Shown here: piece after piece, positions 31,610 to 41,413 of the stretch
Numbering within the stretch: position 1 is the stretch's first letter
Layout: every line of letters begins with the position of its first letter
IMG/VR virus record: IMGVR_UViG_3300011113_000747
Coordinates: 1-64,000 of that record
DNA length: 64,000 nt
Reading direction: 5' to 3' (one strand)
DNA from: a virus
Position numbers and translations under genes: made by a program
Notes under the pieces: generated by a model
What the model was told of the DNA's origin: nothing
The model's database searches: none
What the model saw: the letters and a program-made list of their open reading frames with translations, nothing else

Positions 31610-33385
31610 TTAAGCTGTTGGAGCTTCACCTGCTGGAGGTGCTTCTGGAGGTGTTGCTTCACCCTCTACTGGTGGTGTTTCACCACCAATTTCAGCTGGA
31701 CCTCCACCAAATGCTGGAGGGGCTCCACCACCTCCTCCTCCACCACCGAGAGGTGCAGCTCCACCCTCTGTAGGGGATCCCCCAGCTTCAATAGCTTCTT
31801 TCCAGTTAGGACCACCATTTTGAATTTGTTGAATCTCCCACTGAAACTCTGCATCTTTTCTAAGATACTCTCTGTTAGCAAGGATTTGTAGATCAGTCCA
31901 GTTAAGATATCTTTTCTGAGCGTAAGTCTTAGAAATAAACTCACTCTGAGTGATATTATTATATGTGGTTGTTTTCAACTCCATCTTCTGATTTTCACGC
32001 AAATCATAGAAGTTAGTTGGTGCGTTAAATTCTACAGAAAGATTAGTTTCTTTAAGTTCGTATTCATCCCAAATCTTTTTTAATTTAAGATGTGTAACGA
32101 AAGTCTTTTTAATTGCTGAAGAAAATCTCTGTTGCATTCTTATAATAAAACGAGCAAACTTAAGTTCTTCTCTTAAAATTTCATTACCATCTCTAAATGC
32201 ATCTTGTGGGTCAAGTCTTGAAGTTGGTACTTTAAGTGAGCGATAAAGTTTTTTAATAAAGTACATCAAATCTGATAGTTCACCAAGATTAGCACCACCA
32301 GGTAATTGTGTTACTTTAGTACCTTCAGACCCTTGTCTTTTAGCAAACCAGAATGCATCAAGCATCGATTGTGGTGTAAATTTTTGCACCATATCATTTT
32401 GATCCACATCAATTGTTTTTGTAGACCAGTAATTTTGAATAAGCTTACGAAGGTATGCTTCTGCTTTAGGTGGTGGCATGTTACCAACATCAACGTCAAA
32501 TACAAGACGTTCAGGTGCTCTTACCATTCTATAAATGACAATAGCGTCTTCAATAAGTGAGAGCTGTCTATAAGCTCTTCTAGCATTTTCTAGAATTGGT
32601 AAAACAAATGTTTTATTTTCATCATATATACCAGAGCTAATATATACAATCTGATTTTCATCCATTGGGATGTAATCATATTTTTCTACTTTCTGTGGTT
32701 GTTTCGGATCAAGAATAGGCTTTTTATAGATATAGCCTTTAATCATTAAATTTTGTAAGTTATTATATACAGGGTCGCAAAGCTCAGCTGGTATATTAAC
32801 AAAACCTAAAATACCTTGATCTGAATAATCCTTATGGATAATATTTTCAAAGTACACTTCACCTTCAATAAGAAACTGTCTGATATATGACCAACCTCTA
32901 TTTTCTAAGTCAAAATATTCTACAATTTTACTAAACTCTTTCTTAAGAGTTTGTTGTTGTTCATCTGTAAGTTTTTTATCTCTAAACTCCAAATGTACAA
33001 TATCACCATTTTCATCTTTATTAATAAATTCATCGCAAATTTCATCCAATGCATCAGCTACATCTGAATATGCTGCCATAATACGATAATCACGTAATCT
33101 ACCCGACTTATCTGAATTGACATTAGAATATAAAACAGATTGTAGTGTTTTATCTTGATTGAAAAGACCACCACCAGGTTCATTTAACCTACCAATTGCA
33201 ATGGAATTATTAGCTAAAGCTTCTGCACGCTTTGGTCCATTCTTTGCGAAAAGTTCATATTTAGGATTTTTTTCCTGAATATTATCTACTTCTTTATATG
33301 AATAAGGCAACCTTTGCGCAATATAGGTCATTAGACCTCTGCCGAATGTTGATGATTTACCTGTATTGTTTTCTTGCATCGCCAT
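31610..33385 (-). CDS. Portal vertex protein, gp20-like
   Basis: 591 aa. T4 gp20 family: YRIMAAYSDVADALDEICDEFINKDENG, WSYIRQFLIEGEVYFENIIH, RAPERLVFDVDVGNMPPPKAEAYL, and LPGGANLGELSDLMYFIKKLYRSLKVP. The C-terminal ~60 residues are a low-complexity Gly/Pro/Ala/Glu tail, unusual for portals. Confidence 0.95.
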   Translation of the reverse strand: MAMQENNTGKSSTFGRGLMTYIAQRLPYSYKEVDNIQEKNPKYELFAKNGPKRAEALANNSIAIGRLNEPGGGLFNQDKTLQSVLYSNVNSDKSGRLRDYRIMAAYSDVADALDEICDEFINKDENGDIVHLEFRDKKLTDEQQQTLKKEFSKIVEYFDLENRGWSYIRQFLIEGEVYFENIIHKDYSDQGILGFVNIPAELCDPVYNNLQNLMIKGYIYKKPILDPKQPQKVEKYDYIPMDENQIVYISSGIYDENKTFVLPILENARRAYRQLSLIEDAIVIYRMVRAPERLVFDVDVGNMPPPKAEAYLRKLIQNYWSTKTIDVDQNDMVQKFTPQSMLDAFWFAKRQGSEGTKVTQLPGGANLGELSDLMYFIKKLYRSLKVPTSRLDPQDAFRDGNEILREELKFARFIIRMQQRFSSAIKKTFVTHLKLKKIWDEYELKETNLSVEFNAPTNFYDLRENQKMELKTTTYNNITQSEFISKTYAQKRYLNWTDLQILANREYLRKDAEFQWEIQQIQNGGPNWKEAIEAGGSPTEGGAAPLGGGGGGGGAPPAFGGGPAEIGGETPPVEGEATPPEAPPAGEAPTA

Positions 33386-33405
33386 ATTTATTTTATTTAT
33401 TTAAC

Positions 33406-34539
33406 TCAAATAAGCGTAAAAACAATATTTTTGGACTTAAATGATGAATCCCAACCAACTTCATTTGCAACAACTATGGTGAAATTACCAGTCTGTTGTG
33501 TATAAGGTAAAGTAAAATATAGTAAGTTATCGTTTACTATAGTGTAATCATCTAGAAGGAACCCACTTACTGTACCTTGCTTAATTGTAGAAATTGATGT
33601 AATGTTTGGATATAAACTAGTATTATTAGATGAAAGCATCAAATATAATACATCGCTTTCTTTATACCATTCACCCCCCACTGAAAATGTTAAGTTCGAT
33701 AACTGATTACGTACCGTTGTATTTTCGGTTATTTCTGCTTGAGCTTTTGTACTGAAGGATGTTCTAGCATATATACTTTTCACAGAAGGTATACCAGATA
33801 TAGAGAATGATTCTGTTACACCTGACAAGTTCATACCCGAAAGCGTAAAGTATGAATTATATGTTAGAGGTGGTCCTGACTTTGCTGTGAGATTGTAGAA
33901 GTTTGTATCTACAACAAAAATGTTTGATGTTTCTTCAAACTTTTTAAATAACCAACCTTTAATTGTAAAGGTGGTATCAGCTACAATATTGTATTTGTCT
34001 GAAGAAGTTAAGTCTATAGGTGATGTAAGACTCACACTACCATCCCATAATACTTCTGATCTTATTTCACCATAATAATTTAACCCAGCTGACTCTGGAA
34101 CTTTCCATGATAGTATAATATATGGGTTATTATATGGTACAAAATTTGATAGAATCTGATCAATATCAGTCTGAAATTTTGCAATTATAGATAGTGAAAC
34201 TGTTAAATTAACTGGCGTTGGGGTTGGTATTTTACTATACGTTCCGGTGTTTCTATTGTACACCTTTTGCATATAAAATCCATCTAGTTTATTAAACACA
34301 CGTTCATTATCACGTGCTACGCTAGTTAAATTAACAGCAACAACTGGTAAAGTTATGTTTTGTTGTTCGTTTATAATATCATAAAGAACACGCTGCTTTG
34401 GAGCTAATACATATCTTACTTCAATATTTGACTTTGGTACCCTATTGTTATCATACCTCTTAATAATACAGTCATTAAACGCAGCTAAAAACTGCGTAAG
34501 TAAATCCTTTATTTCAAAATGGTATGTATAATTCTTCAC
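33406..34539 (-). CDS. Tail completion/sheath stabiliser, gp15-like, extended
   Basis: 377 aa. Residues 1-215 align in pattern with T4 gp15 (FNDCIIKRYD, LPVVAVNLTSVARDNERVFNK, TPTPVNLTVSLSIIAKFQTDIDQILSNFVPY, FTIKGWLFK). Residues ~215-377 are two Ig/IPT-like beta domains absent from T4 gp15. Terminates the tail tube and sheath in T4. Confidence 0.78.
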   Translation of the reverse strand: MKNYTYHFEIKDLLTQFLAAFNDCIIKRYDNNRVPKSNIEVRYVLAPKQRVLYDIINEQQNITLPVVAVNLTSVARDNERVFNKLDGFYMQKVYNRNTGTYSKIPTPTPVNLTVSLSIIAKFQTDIDQILSNFVPYNNPYIILSWKVPESAGLNYYGEIRSEVLWDGSVSLTSPIDLTSSDKYNIVADTTFTIKGWLFKKFEETSNIFVVDTNFYNLTAKSGPPLTYNSYFTLSGMNLSGVTESFSISGIPSVKSIYARTSFSTKAQAEITENTTVRNQLSNLTFSVGGEWYKESDVLYLMLSSNNTSLYPNITSISTIKQGTVSGFLLDDYTIVNDNLLYFTLPYTQQTGNFTIVVANEVGWDSSFKSKNIVFTLI

Positions 34540-34550
34540 CTTAATATTTA

Positions 34551-36185
34551 TCAGACAAATCGGTCGATAAAATATTTAGGTAAGATATCAGTATTATTTT
34601 TCAATACATTGAGCACTGTAGCATCTAAGATATATGTCACGCAATGATCGTCTTTTGATCTAATTCCACGACCACAAGCTTGAATAAGAGAGCATAACAT
34701 TTTATTTTCATACCACTTTTTATCTGCATCAAATAGAATTTTAATTCTCTGATCTGTGAGTGGTAGGTAAGGAGCTTTTACAATGATTTGAAATCTTGCA
34801 AGATCATCTTTTAAGTCAACACCATGAGTAAGTGAAGGTGATACAAGTACTGTCGGCTCATCGGTTTCATAATGAAGTTTGAGAATTTCATCATTCATTA
34901 CACCTTGCTCACGATACAAAAATCGTTTTTCACCACATTTCGGTTTGATTGCATTCGTGATAGCTAACGTATGGGTGTGAATGATACCTTTATCATTTTT
35001 ATGCATTTCACAAATACTCTGCACCATATCAACAATAATAGGTAGAGTTGACTTCATCGAATACGCATTCAATCTATGCTTTGCATTTACATAAATTGGA
35101 GCCTTTTTACTATCAAAAGGTGATGCAATATCGATAAACTTAAACTTCTCAATACCTAAAGTTTTTGCAAAGTTCTTTTCATCAATAATGGTTGCAGACA
35201 TCAAAACAATCTTTTTACCGTAATCAAAAAGATATTTTGTAAGCCTATCAATTTTGAGAGGTGTAAATGTGATGGTATTGCCATTTTTCTTTTCAATGAG
35301 ATACTCACAATCATTCCACGATTCAATAAGCAATTGCAGTTTGCTGTTAAGGTTTTTCAACCCAATCATCTTCTTTTTCTCGTTTTCGAGATAATTAGTT
35401 AACTTGTCATTACCTTTGATAGTCAATTCAATTGCCTTGACTTTCTCTTGAATTGACAATGCAAGAGCTTCTACACCACGATATGCCTTTGCATAATCAC
35501 CAGTTGGAATACTGCTAGAGTAAAAATTAATATCACACTCATCTAGAAAGTCAGTATCGATATTACATGTAAACTCTTTTACAAATTCATCCTCAAGTTC
35601 CGATGCCTCATCACAAATAATGTATTCGCGATGTTTAACATGATCAGGCAATGAGAAAAACATCTTGTAGTTCAAAGTTGCAAATGGACCAACAATTGCT
35701 TCGTTTCTATCTCTATAATAGGTACAGAAGTTTTTTCTCCAACATTCATCTCTTAGTTTCTTAATATGAACACATGGAGCTGTTTCAACAGAATAATTTT
35801 TATCTACTTCACAAAGGTAGTTATTTTTACCTTTTAGTACTTTCACATCATCAAAGAACTGCTTATACTGATCTTGAAGACCCTTTGTTACAGTTAATGC
35901 AAAACAGCCAAATGGTTGCTTCTCAGTTTCATTAACACAATCATATTCATATTCTCCATCTTGCTTATATGCAAGATATGATGTAATAAGATCTCTAAAT
36001 TCTTTAGAGCATTGATTTGAAGCATTAGCTACAGTTTTAGAGATAAAAGATTTACCAGTACCAGTAGGTGCTCTTACTATTACAAATTTATGACCTTCTA
36101 AAAAGGCTTGCTCAATATTATTGAGTACAATTTGTTGAGACTCGTTAGGCTTATATCCAGATGGAAAACAATTAATTAATTTCAC
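34551..36185 (-). CDS. XPD/DinG-type Fe-S helicase
   Basis: 544 aa. Superfamily 2 helicase: Walker A APTGTGKS (~residues 40-47), DEAS box in place of DEAH (IICDEASELED), four Cys (C133, C147, C158, C163 approx.) forming a probable 4Fe-4S domain, and the C-terminal motif VI QACGRGIRS. 5'-3' DNA helicase expected in repair or replication. Confidence 0.88.
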   Translation of the reverse strand: MKLINCFPSGYKPNESQQIVLNNIEQAFLEGHKFVIVRAPTGTGKSFISKTVANASNQCSKEFRDLITSYLAYKQDGEYEYDCVNETEKQPFGCFALTVTKGLQDQYKQFFDDVKVLKGKNNYLCEVDKNYSVETAPCVHIKKLRDECWRKNFCTYYRDRNEAIVGPFATLNYKMFFSLPDHVKHREYIICDEASELEDEFVKEFTCNIDTDFLDECDINFYSSSIPTGDYAKAYRGVEALALSIQEKVKAIELTIKGNDKLTNYLENEKKKMIGLKNLNSKLQLLIESWNDCEYLIEKKNGNTITFTPLKIDRLTKYLFDYGKKIVLMSATIIDEKNFAKTLGIEKFKFIDIASPFDSKKAPIYVNAKHRLNAYSMKSTLPIIVDMVQSICEMHKNDKGIIHTHTLAITNAIKPKCGEKRFLYREQGVMNDEILKLHYETDEPTVLVSPSLTHGVDLKDDLARFQIIVKAPYLPLTDQRIKILFDADKKWYENKMLCSLIQACGRGIRSKDDHCVTYILDATVLNVLKNNTDILPKYFIDRFV

Positions 36186-36207
36186 ATCTTTATTATAGCT
36201 TATACCT

Positions 36208-36549
36208 TCATTCAGTCAACATATATAAAAAGTTATCATACATTTTATTAGATGTCTTTTTATCTGTTGTTTTGAGTTTATAATAAAGCTCTGAACTATT
36301 ACTATTACAAAAACTACTCAAAGTATATTCAAATACTAGAGAGTTATTTGTTTCGTGAATTTTGTAAGGATAAGGCACTTCAAAAACTTTAATTTCATTA
36401 TCAATATCAAGATTAAACTTAATAAAGAATTGCTTAATTGTAAAAATTTTTAACTTGCCTTTTTTGATTACCTTATTATTAAGTTTGAAAGTAACAGGCT
36501 TAAGTAAGAAGTTGTTTATTTTTTTCTCTATTGAATCTTTGTTTCTCAT
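36208..36549 (-). CDS. Unknown phage protein
   Basis: 113 aa, basic, Lys/Phe/Asn-rich; its start overlaps the stop of the gene upstream (ATGA at 36546-36549), so co-translated. No family recognised. Confidence 0.7.
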   Translation of the reverse strand: MRNKDSIEKKINNFLLKPVTFKLNNKVIKKGKLKIFTIKQFFIKFNLDIDNEIKVFEVPYPYKIHETNNSLVFEYTLSSFCNSNSSELYYKLKTTDKKTSNKMYDNFLYMLTE

Positions 36550-36917
36550 GACATCATAAAGTTAATTTTTTGTTGTGTGGTCATTAAACGTAGACTATTA
36601 TTGAAATATTTCCAGAACTCATCATTGCCTGGAATTCTATTTAACACCGTTACTGTTTCAGCAGGGATGTTTCTAAAGTCTTGCATTAAAACATCCCACA
36701 CAATAACTAATCCTTCTGATTCAGGATTAAACTTTGGAGCTTGTACTGGAGCTCTATAACCTAACGAAATTAAACCGTTATTTGAGTTTAAAATATTATT
36801 GCTTTTAGTGCATATCATTCGCCTTGTTAGTGGTTTATTTTTTACAGGTAACCGTCTAACAAAGCGAATATCTAGCACATTTTCAGCTAATAATGAATTT
36901 AACTCAGTCGTTGTCAT
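36546..36917 (-). CDS. SH3-fold DUF2693-like protein
   Basis: 123 aa. Pattern 'ENVLDIRFVRRLP...TRRMICT...NPESEGLVIVWDVLMQDFRNIPAETVTVL' matches the DUF2693/SH3 beta-barrel family widespread in large phages, function unknown. Overlaps neighbours on both sides. Confidence 0.75.
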   Translation of the reverse strand: MTTTELNSLLAENVLDIRFVRRLPVKNKPLTRRMICTKSNNILNSNNGLISLGYRAPVQAPKFNPESEGLVIVWDVLMQDFRNIPAETVTVLNRIPGNDEFWKYFNNSLRLMTTQQKINFMMS

Positions 36918-37317
36918 TTGTTTCTAAAGGTTTGCAGATGCCAAAAATGCGCTGTTCATTTAAAAACATTCCCTTTTTGAGCAAACCATAACCATCAACT
37001 TCAATATTTGCAACTGTAATTCCTTTATCATTTGGAAAGATTACAATGTCACCCTTTTTAGTGAACTTGACATTTGGTCCAACTAGAATTACTTCAGCTT
37101 TTCGCCATGCAGCTCTTACTGCATTTGCTTTGATAAATAGTGATCCACGTTTAATTAAATCACCATCATCGGCATCCATGTCAATATATTTGACAAGAAT
37201 AATATCATCAAAAATGAAGGTGAGCTTGTGGTCTTGTAAACCAAAGTCACCTTCACTATGTGAACTTAAATCAATTACGCTTTTTTGTGTTGGTAAAATA
37301 TCAATATCTGCAGGCAT
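36904..37317 (-). CDS. GroES/gp31-like co-chaperonin
   Basis: 137 aa. Cpn10 fold: 'LTFIFDDIILVKYID', 'AEVILVGPNVKFTKKGDIVIFPNDKGI' and 'MFLNEQRIFGICK' correspond to the GroES barrel strands; the central mobile loop (~residues 50-65) differs, as in T4 gp31. Replaces host GroES to fold the large capsid protein (known for T4; inferred here). Confidence 0.8.
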   Translation of the reverse strand: MPADIDILPTQKSVIDLSSHSEGDFGLQDHKLTFIFDDIILVKYIDMDADDGDLIKRGSLFIKANAVRAAWRKAEVILVGPNVKFTKKGDIVIFPNDKGITVANIEVDGYGLLKKGMFLNEQRIFGICKPLETNDND

Positions 37318-37333
37318 ACAGATAATTAATAAA

Positions 37334-37678
37334 TTATTTCAACATATCAACGTACAAATCTAATTCTCTTTTTGATAAAAATTCCCGTTTAACGGGTTGT
37401 ACATCATCTGCTTCTTTTTTTGTTTTTTTAATGTACGATATTTTTTTAAATCTTAATTTTGGTAAAAAGTTAAAATAAAATTCATACAACGCAGTTTTAT
37501 CTTCAAATGGTAAAACACGATTCAAAAAATTATTAACAAAGACAGCAAGATCATTGTTATACATAGAGGTCCATCTATTTATCATAAATGGACCTCCGAA
37601 TGCGTTTTCATCCTCTAAATTCAAATCAATTTTCTTCTTTGAATAAAGGATGCTATTGAGAATATCAAATATTGTCAT
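37334..37678 (-). CDS. Unknown phage protein
   Basis: 114 aa, basic with helical N-terminus. In an operon-like run of short minus-strand genes; starts overlapping the 37665 gene. Not recognised. Confidence 0.7.
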   Translation of the reverse strand: MTIFDILNSILYSKKKIDLNLEDENAFGGPFMINRWTSMYNNDLAVFVNNFLNRVLPFEDKTALYEFYFNFLPKLRFKKISYIKKTKKEADDVQPVKREFLSKRELDLYVDMLK

Positions 37679-37874
37679 TTAATGCTAACTTAACATTATC
37701 ACTAATTTTATTCAAAAATTGTTTCATAATGTCATTCAACGCTTTATTAGCAGCTGTTGGGTCCATTGCTAAAACATCTTTACGATTAAGCTTAATGGTG
37801 TATTCAATACTCTTATCATTTAAAGCTACATTTGTGGTGATTGTAACTACGTCTGGTTCTGTTTTTGGTTTCAT
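37665..37874 (-). CDS. Unknown small phage protein
   Basis: 69 aa, beta-alpha pattern (VTITTNVALNDKSIEYTIKLNRKDV). Lies 1-2 nt from the DUF366 gene upstream and overlaps the downstream gene, so co-translated. Confidence 0.7.
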   Translation of the reverse strand: MKPKTEPDVVTITTNVALNDKSIEYTIKLNRKDVLAMDPTAANKALNDIMKQFLNKISDNVKLALNDNI

Positions 37875-37875
37875 G

Positions 37876-38457
37876 TTAAACTATTACTTTGGATGTTGCG
37901 ACAAAAATGTCATTGGTTAAATTATAAAATTCTGTTTCCACTTCAGCCATAAACTCCAAACACTTTTCAATTGATAAGTTGGTTGAATATGCAAAATTAG
38001 GAGCAAGCGGACCTGCAACAATATTGATACCAGTATGACCAATTGCAACATTATCTTTACTATATGTAATGCTCACACTTGCTTTCCCCTTTTCTTGTTC
38101 TGTACCATCACTACCGATAAATTTATCGTATACCATAATATCATCACCCTTTACAGAAATACTCTTGTTGATATATTTGTAAAGAATGCTAGCAATCTTA
38201 GTATTAAAAAGTCTCTGAAAACAAACTGCTCCAAAACTATCTAAGTTAGGAATTTCCCAACAGAAGTTCATAGCACCTTGACTTACAATATAGTCGTTTG
38301 ACATTGAATCTTCTAAGTCAATTAAGTTTGTGGACACCAACATAGGTCCAATAAACGAAACAATATCACCAGTTGCACAAACATTTTTCTTCAAAAATCT
38401 ATAAGCAAATCTCTGATGAATAAGAGAGCCGTCGTAATTTTTTTCTTCAATATACAT
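37876..38457 (-). CDS. DUF366 family protein
   Basis: 193 aa. 'FIGPMLVSTNLIDLEDSMSNDYIVSQGAMNFCWEIPN', 'CFQRLF', 'VKGDDIMVYD' and 'KASVSITYSKDNVAIGHTGINI' match the DUF366 family of archaea, bacteria and phages. Function is not established; biotin/lipoate-ligase-like folds have been suggested for it. Head of a six-gene run. Confidence 0.75.
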   Translation of the reverse strand: MYIEEKNYDGSLIHQRFAYRFLKKNVCATGDIVSFIGPMLVSTNLIDLEDSMSNDYIVSQGAMNFCWEIPNLDSFGAVCFQRLFNTKIASILYKYINKSISVKGDDIMVYDKFIGSDGTEQEKGKASVSITYSKDNVAIGHTGINIVAGPLAPNFAYSTNLSIEKCLEFMAEVETEFYNLTNDIFVATSKVIV

Positions 38458-38463
38458 ATCTTA

Positions 38464-39462
38464 TTATGGTATAAGATTAGCGTTTTTCAACTTTAAAACT
38501 GTTTGTTTTACTGCCATCCACATATCCATATATGTGTAAGTTGCTAACCTACCTAGAAAAATAACATTATCTTCTTTATCAGCTAACTCTTTATATTTTG
38601 TATACATTTGCAACCCCTCACCCCATGGAATTGGATAAAATGGAATATTTTTACCGTTATATGGTTCTGGATATTCTTCTGTTATAATAGTGGTGCCTTT
38701 GTGGTTTGGTGTAAAAAAGCTGTGATCATACGTTCTTGTAAAATCAACAGCTTTTGTATTTTGATTGTATACCACTGCATCAAATTTATTTTCAGAGGTA
38801 ATATGCTTAAACCACAAAGATCTGTATGGTAACTGACCGAAACAATAATTAAAATACTCATCAATTTTACCAGTATATATTGTAAGATCTGCTTGTTCTT
38901 TTTTCCATTCATCAATAGTGCAGTTAAGTCTCACTTCAATACCTTGTAACATTTTTTCAAACATTTTTGTATAACCTTCTTTAGGAATGCATTGATATTT
39001 CTGTCCCTCAAACCAAGTAGGATCTTCACAATCTTTTGTTTTAGGGATTCGGTTAGTAATAGATTTAGGAATTTGATCAAAAGGTACACCCCACTGTTTT
39101 TCGGAATAATCTGCGAAAATTACATCGATAATCTCTTCTTGGGACAATTCTCTTTTAAGTTCACTTTCTGTTTTCTTGCTATATGGTAATGAAATAATAC
39201 CTAGTTTTGTTGCACCTTTGGGTTTATATTCAAACGGAACCCATTCTGTAAATTGTGACAAAAACGCAAAAACTTCTTCATCATCTGTATGAAAAATATG
39301 AGGTCCATAATTGTGCACTATTGTACCGCAAATATTTGAATCATAGCAGTTGCCGCCTATGTGGTTTCGTGATTCAAATATTGTCACTTCATGCCCATGA
39401 TCTTTTAAAAGACGTGCTGCGACCACACCAGATAACCCACAGCCTACTATATTAGCTTTCAT
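38464..39462 (-). CDS. glf: UDP-galactopyranose mutase
   Basis: 332 aa. FAD-binding GxGxxG (GCGLSGVVAARLL), NIGGNCYD, 'HNYGPHIFHTDDEEVF', 'YTGKIDEYF' and 'PYRSLWF' are hallmarks of Glf, which interconverts UDP-galactopyranose and UDP-galactofuranose. Clustered with glycosyltransferase-like genes, so the phage may decorate its virion, DNA base or the host surface with galactofuranose. Confidence 0.93.
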   Translation of the reverse strand: MKANIVGCGLSGVVAARLLKDHGHEVTIFESRNHIGGNCYDSNICGTIVHNYGPHIFHTDDEEVFAFLSQFTEWVPFEYKPKGATKLGIISLPYSKKTESELKRELSQEEIIDVIFADYSEKQWGVPFDQIPKSITNRIPKTKDCEDPTWFEGQKYQCIPKEGYTKMFEKMLQGIEVRLNCTIDEWKKEQADLTIYTGKIDEYFNYCFGQLPYRSLWFKHITSENKFDAVVYNQNTKAVDFTRTYDHSFFTPNHKGTTIITEEYPEPYNGKNIPFYPIPWGEGLQMYTKYKELADKEDNVIFLGRLATYTYMDMWMAVKQTVLKLKNANLIP

Positions 39463-40069
39463 GCACCCAGAAATTATTGTTTATGATTTTAAATGATTCG
39501 CCGAATGATTCAGTTACAGCTTTTTTAACACCAGGCCAAGTATCCGTATAATCATCCCCGAACATTACTCCGTTCTTATTTAACAGCTTTTTGTAGTTGT
39601 GTATATCTGATAAAACATCTTCATATTCGTGTGACGCATCAATATACATTAAATCTGCTTTTATACCATGATATGATAATACTTTATGGGCTATATTTGA
39701 TGGTAATGGTAACGGTGTAATGTACTCGTCTGTTTCTGTATGGACAACATTTGATAAAAACTGGAAATATATTTGTGGGTACCCATTTTTCAAAAGTAAA
39801 TTTCTCTCTTCTGTATTTGCTAGATTTGTCCAAAATTCTACAGCACCCAGCCATGTATCAATACAAAAAATTTGACATTGTATATTATGCTTCTTACATA
39901 TGCGTGCCATGTTAATAGCCGATGCACCTTTCCATGTTCCTACCTCCACTATTACAGCTGGTTTTGTTTGTAGTATTAATGATTCAAAGACATTATCATT
40001 GCTGTTCCATCCTCTTAAATCGAGGGGAAGTAAATTTATATTTTTATAGATGGTTTTATCGTTTATCAT
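39452..40069 (-). CDS. Class I SAM methyltransferase
   Basis: 205 aa. Methyltransf_24-type: VEVGTWKGASAINMA (motif I), IFCIDTWLG, 'LMYIDASHEYEDVLSDIHNYKKLLNKNGVMFGDDY'. In the glycan cluster, so a sugar- or GT-product-modifying role is likely (inference). Overlaps glf by 11 nt. Confidence 0.8.
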   Translation of the reverse strand: MINDKTIYKNINLLPLDLRGWNSNDNVFESLILQTKPAVIVEVGTWKGASAINMARICKKHNIQCQIFCIDTWLGAVEFWTNLANTEERNLLLKNGYPQIYFQFLSNVVHTETDEYITPLPLPSNIAHKVLSYHGIKADLMYIDASHEYEDVLSDIHNYKKLLNKNGVMFGDDYTDTWPGVKKAVTESFGESFKIINNNFWVHES

Positions 40070-40732
40070 TTAAATATTTACAGTCATATTATCAATAGGG
40101 GTCTGTCCCCAATTTGATTTGTTTTTATACAAATCAATATGCGGATAATATTCTGTTCTTCTATTTGTTTTTGTTCCGTACCAGTCATCAGGTTCTGTAA
40201 CTACAAAACCACTATATTCACCATACACTGCTGGGGTGGGTCCTGTTCTCCACAGCAAAAAATCCTCGTTTTCTACATGCCATTTTTTACAGTTTAAAAT
40301 ACCCTGATGTGTATAGTCTTTGTTCTTTATAGAAAGAATTAGTTGTTTGTTTGCCAACAGGTAGTCTCCTCTGTATGCACCTATCGACATTGACGGCATG
40401 TCTTTGATGGCTATTTTTTCAGGATTGTCTGCTGGTATATTTTCTATTTTGTTCTTAAAATTTCTACCTACTTTGCATGTATCATGCAACAAAAACCAAT
40501 AGTCTTCTTGGAGGTTATTTTCCACTATACCTATAAGTGCTGTTAACTCAAATGTATTGTTATCTAACAAATAACTAGTACACCCATATAACTCTTTTTT
40601 ATCACAAACGCTATAACCACCAATAAAAATAATTATATCGTTAACAGTGTAACCTGCATCCAGTAGTGATGGTAATAACGTTGGTAATGTTTTTTCGTAA
40701 AAATCTATATTTGAAGCTATAGCTATTTTCAT
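40070..40732 (-). CDS. Glycosyltransferase-like protein
   Basis: 220 aa from MKIAIASNID. The ATG at 40732 overlaps the preceding TGA (ATGA), preferred over 40741. GT-A-like: 'YTVNDIIIFIGG', 'DYWFLLHDTCKVG' (acidic motif region), 'HQGILNCKKW'. Family not assigned with certainty. Confidence 0.65.
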   Translation of the reverse strand: MKIAIASNIDFYEKTLPTLLPSLLDAGYTVNDIIIFIGGYSVCDKKELYGCTSYLLDNNTFELTALIGIVENNLQEDYWFLLHDTCKVGRNFKNKIENIPADNPEKIAIKDMPSMSIGAYRGDYLLANKQLILSIKNKDYTHQGILNCKKWHVENEDFLLWRTGPTPAVYGEYSGFVVTEPDDWYGTKTNRRTEYYPHIDLYKNKSNWGQTPIDNMTVNI

Positions 40733-41412
40733 TTCATCCATTTTTTGTTAAAAACTGCTGTCTGGTTATAAGTCATTTCTTGTAATTTAGTTGATGGTAC
40801 CGTATCATGTGAACTACTTGTTTCATGATACACTCTTGATGTTGTTACAAGCGCATGTGGTATAGAATGCTGCTGTAATGTTAACCCATAGTCATTATCT
40901 TGATACCAGAAATTAAATGTTTCATCGAATAAATTACACTGATCAATAACACTTTTATGTACTACAATACACCAACCTGCAATTTCATGTGCAGCTCTAT
41001 AACCATAGTGGTGTGTTACATCATTATTTAGCCCATGCTGTTTATGCCAATTTGGCTCATAAGGTGACATTGACAGTACTTCAGGTACTTTTTTTTGAAA
41101 AATCATTAATTTGGTAAACCAGTTTTCAGTGTAAATAACGTCATTATTTGATATTACAATCCAATCAGATTTACACTCAGTAAGACCGATGTTTAAAAAT
41201 CTATTATAATTAAATTCTTCACCAGGAATTATAACTGTTGAATTATGATAAACATATCCATCTTGCAAATAATTGGGGTTTGTTTCAACTATAATTTCAT
41301 TAAATTTAAATTCCTTTTCACTAGCTCTTAGTGTATTAAGTGTTCTAGTAGTTAAACCGTAATGTTTTAGACTAGCTGTATTTGATAAGATAATAATATC
41401 TACTTGTTGCAT
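40729..41412 (-). CDS. Family 2-like glycosyltransferase
   Basis: 227 aa, GT-A fold: 'VDIIILSNTASLKHYGLTTRTLNTL', NNDVIY in the metal-binding position, 'AGWCIVVHKSVIDQCNLFDETFNFWYQDNDYGLTL' typical of GT2 acceptor sites. Co-translated with neighbours. Confidence 0.85.
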   Translation of the reverse strand: MQQVDIIILSNTASLKHYGLTTRTLNTLRASEKEFKFNEIIVETNPNYLQDGYVYHNSTVIIPGEEFNYNRFLNIGLTECKSDWIVISNNDVIYTENWFTKLMIFQKKVPEVLSMSPYEPNWHKQHGLNNDVTHHYGYRAAHEIAGWCIVVHKSVIDQCNLFDETFNFWYQDNDYGLTLQQHSIPHALVTTSRVYHETSSSHDTVPSTKLQEMTYNQTAVFNKKWMK

Positions 41413-41413
41413 T